From assembly GCF_016428585.1 (NCBI RefSeq), contig NZ_JAELVR010000006.1, positions 1-64,000 on the forward strand: DNA of 64,000 nt, read 5' to 3'. Below are positions 35,143 through 43,600 of the stretch, piece after piece. This DNA comes from Sedimentitalea arenosa (GTDB lineage Bacteria > Pseudomonadota > Alphaproteobacteria > Rhodobacterales > Rhodobacteraceae). The notes beneath the pieces are model-generated. The model did not search any database and was not told the origin of the DNA. It worked only from the letters and a program-made list of their open reading frames with translations. The position numbers and the translations under genes are program-made. The first letter of the stretch is position 1; each line of letters begins with the position of its first letter.

Positions 35143-35162
35143 CAGCTAAAATCCTCCGTAAC

Positions 35163-35993
35163 TCATTGCTTGTCCGACCGCAGCAGGATGACTTCGATCC
35201 GGTTGTTCCTGTTGGACATGGTGTTTCTCACCGCGGGCTTGCGATCGGCGTGGCCGGTCACGCGATGGATCCGTGCGGGCTTGGTTCCCGCCGCTTCGAG
35301 CAACTGGCGCGTGCGGTCCGCGCGGGCGGCGGAGAGCTCCCAGACAGGGTTGCGAACCAGAACAACCGGATGCGCCCGGATATGACCTTCGACCGCGATC
35401 GCGTTTTCGACCAGCCCCCCCACGCGGGAGATCATGCCGACCATGTCCCGGAACAATGGCGTCGGATCGCTCGTGCCCTCCTCGAACAGAGGTGCGCCGT
35501 CCAGCGCGAACATCTCGATGATCAGGCCCTCGTCGGTGACGCGCGTCACGATATGCTTGAGCGCCTCCGTGGTCACCATGCTCTCACCGCCAAGAGCGGT
35601 CAGCATCTCCTCGATCTCGTCGAACTTCGGTTTATCGACCGAGTTTCCAATGGTCGCGCCGGGCGACTTGAACGTGGCCTCCGGGAACTTCTGAGACGCA
35701 CCCGTTCCGTCCTCGAGCAGTTCGTCTTCCGAGAACATGTTGGTGCCGCCAAACGCGCCTTCGCCACCCCCCGAGACCCGACTGATCGGGACGGATGGCG
35801 CGAAATAATCCGCCAGGCCTTTTCTCTGTTTTTCGGTCGTCGCGTTCAACAGCCACATCAACATGAAGAACGCCATCATTGCTGTCACGAAATCCGCATA
35901 AGCGACCTTCCAGGCGCCACCATGATGACCGCCTGCGACAATGACCTTCTTACGTTTGATGATGACCGGCGCGACATTCGTCGACGCACTCAT
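35163..35993 (-). CDS. motB: Flagellar stator protein MotB
   Basis: A 276-residue stator subunit. One membrane helix (VAYADFVTAMMAFFMLMWLL) carries D34, the proton-carrying Asp. The C-terminal OmpA-like peptidoglycan-binding domain has VEGHIRAHP and LSAARADRTRQLLEAAG. The ATG at 35993 is preferred over an upstream GTG because GGTGGTGGAG fits as ribosome-binding region. motA is not adjacent. First gene of the flagellar block. Confidence 0.93.
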   Translation of the reverse strand: MSASTNVAPVIIKRKKVIVAGGHHGGAWKVAYADFVTAMMAFFMLMWLLNATTEKQRKGLADYFAPSVPISRVSGGGEGAFGGTNMFSEDELLEDGTGASQKFPEATFKSPGATIGNSVDKPKFDEIEEMLTALGGESMVTTEALKHIVTRVTDEGLIIEMFALDGAPLFEEGTSDPTPLFRDMVGMISRVGGLVENAIAVEGHIRAHPVVLVRNPVWELSAARADRTRQLLEAAGTKPARIHRVTGHADRKPAVRNTMSNRNNRIEVILLRSDKQ

Positions 35994-36039
35994 CTCCACC
36001 ACCTTTTCTCACCCGAGAACCGGGATAGCAGACAGGATG

Positions 36040-36054
36040 TTAAGGCGGTTTTAA
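36040..36054. promoter_or_regulatory. Perfect CtrA-type box TTAA-N7-TTAA before motB
   Basis: TTAA at 36040-36043, seven bases GGCGGTT, and TTAA at 36051-36054 exactly match the consensus for CtrA, the alphaproteobacterial cell-cycle and motility regulator. It lies 47 bp upstream of motB. Confidence 0.65.
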
Positions 36055-36112
36055 CAGGTAAAGTTGTTCGGGATTTCGCATGATCCAAGATCAGGCCTGA
36101 TGCGCAGAGCAA

Positions 36113-39100
36113 CTACCCGGTCGAGGGTTCTCTCGTGCCTTTCAGACGCTCACGAACGCCCTGCAGGATCACGTAGAGCACCGGCACCAGGACCACCCCG
36201 ACCAGCGTCGCCGCGAGCATGCCACCGAAGACCGCGACGCCGATGGCCTTCTGACTGGCCGCGCCTGCGCCGGAGGCCAGAAGAAGCGGGACGACACCCA
36301 GAAGGAAGGACAGCGCCGTCATCATGACCGCGCGGAATCGCTGCCCGGCGGCGTCCATCGCGGCCTCGGCGATACTCATCCCGCTGGCGCGCCGCTCCAT
36401 CGCGAATTCCACGATCAGAATCGCGTTCTTGGATGCCAGCCCAATCAACATGATCATACCGATCTGCGTGTAGAGATTGACGTCGCTGCCCGCCACGGCG
36501 ACCGCACATAACGCGCCGAACAGGGCGACGCTCACGGACAGGAGAATACCCAGAGGCATCGTCCAGCTTTCGTATTGGCCAACAAGGAACAGGTAACCGA
36601 ACACCACGGCCATCGCGAGAATCAACACGACGAGCCCCGAGGATTCGAGCTGCTGCTGCGCCGTGCCCGTCCATTCATAGGAATAGCCCGGCGGCAGCGC
36701 GGCTGCGGCTTCCTCCTGAAGCACTCGGATCGCGTCTCCGGTCGACAGACCCGGCGCGGGAACGGCGGTCACGGTGGCCGAACGGAACATGTTGTATCGG
36801 TTCAGCAAGACCGGGCCGAGCACGTTTTCGACATCCAGCAACGTGCCCAGTGGCACCATTTCACCGGTCTGCGACCGGACATAGAGCGCCGCGATGTCCT
36901 CGACCTTGTCTCGATAGCTGCCGTCCGCCTGGATCATCACCCGGTAGACACGACCGAACAGGTTGAAATCGTTCACGTAATAGGAGCCCATATAGGCCTG
37001 CAGGGTCAGGAACACATCGCTGACGAACACGTCCAGAGACTTGGTCTTCTCGCGGTCGAGATCGACGAAAACCTTGGGCACGTTGGCGCGGAACGTCGTG
37101 TAGGCCTGCGCGATCTCCGGCCGCTGGTTCGCCGCATAGACCAGTGAACCCAACGCGGCCGACAGCTCCTGAGCGTTGCCACCGCCGGTCTGCTGCACTT
37201 TCATCTCGACCCCGGCGCTCATCCCCAGGCCGCTGATCGGCGGCGGATTGAAGGCGAGGACACTGGCGCTGACCTCCTGGTTGGCGATGGCGAGAATGCG
37301 TTGCAGGATGCCCTGCGCCGACAGCTCGGGAGTCGTGCGTGCGTCCCAGGGATCCAGGTTGACGATCAGCATCGCTCCGTTTGATCCGGTGCCGCTCAGC
37401 ATGCTGAAGCCATTGACCGACACGGTGCTGGCAACGCCGGGGATCGCCATGATTCGTCCGTTGATCCTCTCGGTCACGACTTCGGTGCGAGGCAGCGCCG
37501 CGGCGTCGGGCAACTGAACGTCGACGAAGAGATATCCGTTGTCCTCCGATGGCAAAAACCCCGCGGGCAGCACCTTGAGAAGGCTTCCGGAGCCGAGGAC
37601 GACCGCAACCAGGATCGCGATCCCGAGCAGCGGCAGCCGCACCAATCTGCGTACGATCCCGACATAGACACCGCGCGCACCGTCGACACCCTGCTCGAAC
37701 CCGGCGAGCACGCCGGTCGCGGGTCCGGAACGCGGTTTCAGGATCAACGCGCAGAGCGCCGGAGAAAGGGTCAGCGCATTGATCGACGAGATCACGACAG
37801 CGATCGAGATGGTCACCGCAAACTGCGAATAGAGCCGCCCAGTTATGCCCGGCATGAAGGTGACCGGCACGAACACCGCCAGTAGAACGAGGGTCGTGGC
37901 GATGACGGGTCCGGTGATCTGCCCCATCGCTTTTCGCGCGGCCTCCGGCGGCGACAGGCCCTCCTGCGCGATCAGACGCTCGACGTTTTCGACCACGACG
38001 ATGGCGTCGTCAACCACGATGCCGATGGCCAGAACCAGTGCGAACAGCGACACCGTGTTCAGAGACATCCCCAGCAACAGCAGGAAAGCGAAGGTGCCGA
38101 TCAGCGACACTGGGATAGCCACCGCTGGAATGATCGTTGCGCGCAGGTTGCCAAGGAAAACGAAGACCACCGAGATCACGAGCGCAAAGGTCAGGATCAG
38201 GGTTGAAACGACGTCCGACAGCGATTGCTCGACGAAGTCCGTCGTGTTGAAGGGCACCTCATAGGCGACATCGTCGGGAAAGGTCGCCGAAAGCCGTTCG
38301 AGTTCGGACAGCACGCCCTCGGACACGGCCAGCGCGTTTTCACCCGGTGCCTGATAGACTGCCAGAACCGTTGCCGGCAGGCCGTCAAAGCGACCGGATG
38401 CATTGTAGTAGTTGGCGCCCAGTTCGACCTGCGCCACATCGCGCACGCGCACGATGCTGCCCGCATCGCCGGTGCGGATCACGATATTCTCGAAATCCCG
38501 CACCGAGACCAGGCGCCCCTTGGAGGTGACCGTGTACTGGAACTGTTGCCCTTCGGGCACCGGCGGCGCCCCGATCTGCCCGGCCGAGACTTCCAGGTTC
38601 TGCTCTCGGATCGCGGCGATCAGGTCGGCGGGCGTCATACCAAGGCTCGCCAACCGGTCGGGGCGCATCCAGATCCGCATCGCGTAGGCGAAATTCGTCA
38701 GCACTTCGGCCTTGCCGACACCCGGCACCCGCGCCAGCGCGTCCTTCAGGTTGATCGAGGCATAGTTGGACAGGAAAACCTCGTCATACGTCCCGTCCGG
38801 CGATGTCAGGACCGCGACCAGAAGCATGTTGGTCGATGCCTTCTGGGTCACCACGCCCGAGGACGTCACCTCGGTCGGCAGGCTCGACATCGCCTGTGCC
38901 ACGCGGTTCTGCACGTTGACCGACGCGATATCGGGATCTGTGCCCACTCCAAAGGTAACCGATAGCGAATAGGACCCGCTGTCCGAACTGTCCGAAGACA
39001 TGTAGATCATGTCGTCCACGCCGTTCACCTGCGCTTCGATCGGCGCAGCCACCGTGTTCTCGACGGTTTCGGCGTTCGCCCCGGTATAGTTCGCCGTCAC

Positions 39101-39235
39101 GTTCACGACGGGGGGCGTGATGTTCGGGAACTGCTCGACCGGCAGCACGGCATAGCCGATGCCGCCCAGCAGGGTCAGGACCAGCGATATGACCATCGCC
39201 ATCTTCGGGCGATCGATGAAAACAGACGAGAACAC
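36113..39235 (-). CDS. RND-family (HAE1) multidrug efflux transporter
   Basis: A 1040-residue inner-membrane proton/drug antiporter of the AcrB/MexB type. It has two halves of six helices with large periplasmic loops. AIGIVVDDAIVVVENVER holds the proton-relay Asp pair and the second half has a matching Lys region. VEQFPNITPPVVNVTANYTGANAETVENTVAAPIEAQ is the porter signature. The start is GTG after GAAGGG. It follows the adaptor gene by 3 bp; an outer-membrane channel gene is not adjacent. Confidence 0.95.
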   Translation of the reverse strand: MFSSVFIDRPKMAMVISLVLTLLGGIGYAVLPVEQFPNITPPVVNVTANYTGANAETVENTVAAPIEAQVNGVDDMIYMSSDSSDSGSYSLSVTFGVGTDPDIASVNVQNRVAQAMSSLPTEVTSSGVVTQKASTNMLLVAVLTSPDGTYDEVFLSNYASINLKDALARVPGVGKAEVLTNFAYAMRIWMRPDRLASLGMTPADLIAAIREQNLEVSAGQIGAPPVPEGQQFQYTVTSKGRLVSVRDFENIVIRTGDAGSIVRVRDVAQVELGANYYNASGRFDGLPATVLAVYQAPGENALAVSEGVLSELERLSATFPDDVAYEVPFNTTDFVEQSLSDVVSTLILTFALVISVVFVFLGNLRATIIPAVAIPVSLIGTFAFLLLLGMSLNTVSLFALVLAIGIVVDDAIVVVENVERLIAQEGLSPPEAARKAMGQITGPVIATTLVLLAVFVPVTFMPGITGRLYSQFAVTISIAVVISSINALTLSPALCALILKPRSGPATGVLAGFEQGVDGARGVYVGIVRRLVRLPLLGIAILVAVVLGSGSLLKVLPAGFLPSEDNGYLFVDVQLPDAAALPRTEVVTERINGRIMAIPGVASTVSVNGFSMLSGTGSNGAMLIVNLDPWDARTTPELSAQGILQRILAIANQEVSASVLAFNPPPISGLGMSAGVEMKVQQTGGGNAQELSAALGSLVYAANQRPEIAQAYTTFRANVPKVFVDLDREKTKSLDVFVSDVFLTLQAYMGSYYVNDFNLFGRVYRVMIQADGSYRDKVEDIAALYVRSQTGEMVPLGTLLDVENVLGPVLLNRYNMFRSATVTAVPAPGLSTGDAIRVLQEEAAAALPPGYSYEWTGTAQQQLESSGLVVLILAMAVVFGYLFLVGQYESWTMPLGILLSVSVALFGALCAVAVAGSDVNLYTQIGMIMLIGLASKNAILIVEFAMERRASGMSIAEAAMDAAGQRFRAVMMTALSFLLGVVPLLLASGAGAASQKAIGVAVFGGMLAATLVGVVLVPVLYVILQGVRERLKGTREPSTG

Positions 39236-39238
39236 CCG

Positions 39239-40381
39239 CTACTGCCCTTCTGCCACGCCGGTCATCACCGGGTCCACCTGGACACCAGGCCTGACGCGTT
39301 GCAACCCCTCGACGATCACGCTTTCGCCCTCCATCAGGCCTTCGGTCACGACGATGCCGGTGCCGACCTGATTGCCGGTCTGGATGTATCGCTGTTCGAC
39401 CATCTGTTGCGCGTTCACCACCAGCACGAAATCGCCGCGCTGGTCCCGCTGGACCGAGGGTTGTGGCACCAGCAGGACCTCGGCCGGTTGAAGCGCCTGG
39501 ATCCGAACCTGCAGGAACGCACCGTCGACGATCAGTTGGCGTTCGTTTTCGAACCGGGCAAGCAAAGTTATGGTCCCGGTCGTCGGCGAAATGCGATTGT
39601 CCATGAATACGATCATGCCCGCTTCCTCAAGCTGCGTGCCATTGGGCAGGGTCACGAAGACATCGGGACTCCGTCCTGTCTCGGCCAGCTTGGCGGACGT
39701 GGTTTCGAGCGTTTCCAGAACGTTGGCCAGCTGCTTTTCGCTCAGCGAAAAGGCCACGTGGATCGGAGCCTCGCGCACCAGGTTTACCAGCGGCGGCGTC
39801 GATGGCCCGACCAGTTCGCCGACGCTCACTCCCAGCTGGCCGATGCGGCCCGAGAACGGCGCGTGGATATCGGTATAGCTCAGTTCGAGCTCGGCTTGCC
39901 GGATGGCCGCCTCGGCGGATTTCACCGCCGCTTCGGCGCTCAACTCGTTGGCACGGGCGATGTCGCGCTCGGATTCCGGTGCCGATCCCCGCGCCAGAAG
40001 CTCGGACTTGCGCGCCAGTTCGATCGAGGTCAGCTCGAGATCCGCCTGCGCCTTGGCAAGCTCGGCCCGGCGCGACTCGAGCGTCGCGGCATAGCTGTCA
40101 TCCTCGATCCTGAACAGCAGTTGTCCCCGTTCGACCTCGGCGCCGTTCCGGACAGGGATCTCTTCGACGAAACCGCTGACGCGGGCGACGATATCGACCT
40201 CGTCGATGGCCTGACCCTTGCCGATAAGGACCACTTCGTCGATCACTTCCTCGGTATAGGCCGCCGCGATCGCCACTTTCGGCGCCTGTGCGGATTGCTG
40301 GGCGGAAAGGCTTCCGGCGGCGAGACAGAGCATCACCGACATGAGCGGTCCGATTGGCAACAGGCAGAAAGACTTGGTCAT
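39239..40381 (-). CDS. RND efflux periplasmic adaptor (membrane fusion protein)
   Basis: A 380-residue adaptor linking the RND pump to an outer-membrane channel. It has a signal peptide, then a lipoyl/hairpin/beta-barrel arrangement: DEVDIVARVSGFVEEIPVRNGAEVERGQLLFRIED, a coiled-coil hairpin around 110-165, and LSYTDIHAPFSGRIGQLGVSVGELVG. First gene of the pump operon, divergent from the CHAT gene. Confidence 0.93.
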   Translation of the reverse strand: MTKSFCLLPIGPLMSVMLCLAAGSLSAQQSAQAPKVAIAAAYTEEVIDEVVLIGKGQAIDEVDIVARVSGFVEEIPVRNGAEVERGQLLFRIEDDSYAATLESRRAELAKAQADLELTSIELARKSELLARGSAPESERDIARANELSAEAAVKSAEAAIRQAELELSYTDIHAPFSGRIGQLGVSVGELVGPSTPPLVNLVREAPIHVAFSLSEKQLANVLETLETTSAKLAETGRSPDVFVTLPNGTQLEEAGMIVFMDNRISPTTGTITLLARFENERQLIVDGAFLQVRIQALQPAEVLLVPQPSVQRDQRGDFVLVVNAQQMVEQRYIQTGNQVGTGIVVTEGLMEGESVIVEGLQRVRPGVQVDPVMTGVAEGQ

Positions 40382-40656
40382 GCAGGAAAGCCCTTGAGCA
40401 TTGTGACACGAAACGGAATCGAATCGATTGTTCCACCAAACCTAGCGGCTTGACCCGATTGAAGATACCGACGCAAACCGCCTGACTTGATTGTAGCCGG
40501 CTGCGTGGTCGCGCGGCCACCCGGTGTCGGCGTTCACAGCCTATCCGCGGCCGAAGTCACGGTAGCGTTTGACGAAAAGTCTCCACCGTGGGTAGAGTTG
40601 ATCATTGATTTCGGACATTCGCGAACCCCGAGGCGGGGTCCTCAGGGAGCATCGAC

Positions 40657-43600
40657 ATGGCAAACGTTTTTCTGCCCGGACAACCCGTTGCGTTCTTGCA
40701 GGACGACGCTTTCTGGCCCCCGGAACTCGACGACATCATGGAAGGCAAGGTTTTGGGTGCCGGGCGCATCCAGCGAGGGCGCAGCGGCGAGGCCGGACCC
40801 GAATCCTTTCCGGTCGAGGATGTTCAACCGACAGACATCGTCGAGATCGAGCTCGAAGACGGGCTGAAACTCTGGCAATCGGTCGAAGACACACAGAGCG
40901 ATTTCGCGGCCGACGCCGGACGCTCGGGCAGCGATCAGGCGCTGCTGGTTCCACGCACGCTGACGTTCTCGACCGAGGGAGACGCCAGCCGCGGACTGCG
41001 CGACCACCTCGTACGAGCGATCCGCGTCATGCGCGGCGATCCAATCGGCAAGGCGGGTGAATTGTCGGCCCTGAAACTGGCCGAGAAGATCGAAGAGAAG
41101 ATCAATCCCGGCTTCTACCGCTGCACGCGCAGTATCGGTGACGGCGACGGGCGCATCGCTCTGACCGCCGCCAAGACCGAGGACGTGCCCGCCAACAAGA
41201 AGATCCTCGTCCTGCTGCACGGCACCTTCTCGAGCACCGAGGGCAGCTTCGGCGACCTGGCCTTTGCCCCCAAGGCCGAGGTCTGGGACAAGCTCGAGGC
41301 CGCCTATCCCGGCGGTATCTTCGCGCTCGAGCACAAATCGGTCACGCAGAGTCCGGTCAGGAACGCGACCGACCTGGTCAAGATGCTGCCCAAGGGTGCC
41401 GAGGTCGGCCTCATGTCGCATTCGCGCGGCGGCATGATCGCCGAGTTGATCTGCCGCGCCGCACGCACGGACGTGAAGGAGTCCGGCGCCATCGACGAGA
41501 TCGACATCGAGATCTTCCAGTCCATGAAGGAGCGCCGCACCCAGGTCACCGAATTGCGCAGGCTCCGCGATGCGCTGGCCGAAAAGGAGCTCAAGGTGGA
41601 CCGCGTGGTGCGGGTCGCCGGCCCCATCGCGGGCACGACGCTGGCCTCCGAACGGCTCGACCGCTACCTGTCGGTCGCCCTGAACGTGTTCGAGCTGATC
41701 CCCGTTCTCAAGCGCACCGGCGCGGCCGATTTGCTCAAGGCGTTCCTGCTGGCCTTCATCCGCACCAAGGCCGATCCGAATACCCTGCCCGGGCTTGAAG
41801 CAATGATGCCGGGCAGCCCCCTGACCCGGATGCTGAACCGCGAAGACGTGCGCTATTCCAACCGGTTGTGGGTGGTCGGCGGCGATACCGAGGGGACGGG
41901 CGTGCTGCAAAGGCTGGGCGTGCTCGCAGCCGACCTGTTCTTCCGCGCCGAGCATGATTTCGTGGTCAACACCGCTTCGATGTCGCGCGGCGGGATACGC
42001 GACATGCAATCCAAACCGTTCCTGTCCAAGGGACCGGAAGTGTCGCATTTCAGCTACTTCCACAATCCCAAGTCTCGCCGCGAGATCATCGGTGCCGCCA
42101 TCGAGGATGACACCAGTTTCGTGATCCTGCCCGCGTCGCGCGGCGTCGTGTCAGGCGGTGTGCCCGAGGAGGAGAAGCTCCCCGACCTGACCTCGCGCGC
42201 CGGCGCCAGCGATCCGGTCTGCTTCATCCTGCCCGGCGTGATGGGCAGCCACCTGTCCCAGGATGGCGACTGGATCTGGACCAATCCGCTCAAGATTCCG
42301 TTCGGTGGACTCGACCGCCTGCGCATCGACCAGCCCAAGGTGAGCGCCAGCGGCGCCCTGAAATCGCGCTTCTGGGACTTGGCGCGCTACCTGTCGCGCA
42401 GCCACAAGGTGATCCCCTTCGACTATGACTGGCGATTGTCGATCCTCGAACAGGGCCACGCCACGGCGGCCCGAAAGCTCGGCAACCTGGTCGAGAAGGA
42501 ACTGGACCGCACGGAGAACACCGGCCAGCCGATCCGGTTCCTCGCGCATTCCATGGGCGGGCTGATCGTCCGCGCGATGTTCCAGAACCGGCCCGATCTC
42601 TGGGCCCGGATCAAGCGGCGCGAGGGCAGTCGCTTCGTGATGCTCGGCACGCCCAATGGCGGCGCGTTCTCGATGATGCGCACCCTGCTGGGCCGGGACA
42701 GTGCGATCCGCAAGCTGGCCATGGTCGACATCCGCAACGAACTACGCGAGCTGCTCGCCATCGTCGCCGGAATGCCCGGCGCGCTTCAACTGCTGCCCAG
42801 CGACGACAATGGACGCTATCTCAGCGATCCGTTCTGGGAACAGCTCCACGGCCTGCACGGGGACGATTGGGTCAAGCCCGACGCCGCCTCGCTCGCCGCC
42901 GCGCGCGCAGGCCGCAAGGCGATCGACGATCATGTTCTGGACCCCGAATTCACCTGCTATGTCGCCGGCCACGGCACCAGCAACACGCCGTCCTCGATTC
43001 GACTCGACCCGACGGCCAACGGACCGGAACGGATCAGGTTCTTCGCGACGCCGCAGGGCGACGGCACGGTGACCTGGAAGACCGGCATCCCTCCCGGCAT
43101 CCCGACCTGGTATGTCGACGCGATACACGGAGACATGCCCCGCACGGAAAGCGCCTTTCCCGGCTATCTCGACCTGCTCAGGACCGGCAAGACCGACAAG
43201 CTCGACCGGCAGCCGCCCATGCGCAGCCGCGGCCTCGCCGATGTCGAGACCGAAATCCACGACTTGCCGATCGAAGTCTATCCCGACCAGGAGGACATTC
43301 TCGACGACTTCCTCGGGTCGAGCCACGCCGCCCCGGACCTGGTGCCGGCCAAGCCGCGCAAGGTCCGCGTTTCTCTTGTGCACGGGAACCTGCGCTTCGC
43401 AAGCTTCCCGCTTGCCGTCGGGCATTACATCGATTCCCCCATGGCCGGGGCAGAAGCGGCGCTGGACGAAGCGCTCGACCGCGATCTGTCGCGGGTGCGT
43501 GACCTCGGGCTCTATCCCGGTGAACTCGGGACCTGCGAGGTCATCCTGCGTGACGACCAGTCGCCCAAGGGCGCGGTCGTCGTCGGGCTCGGCCCGCTCG

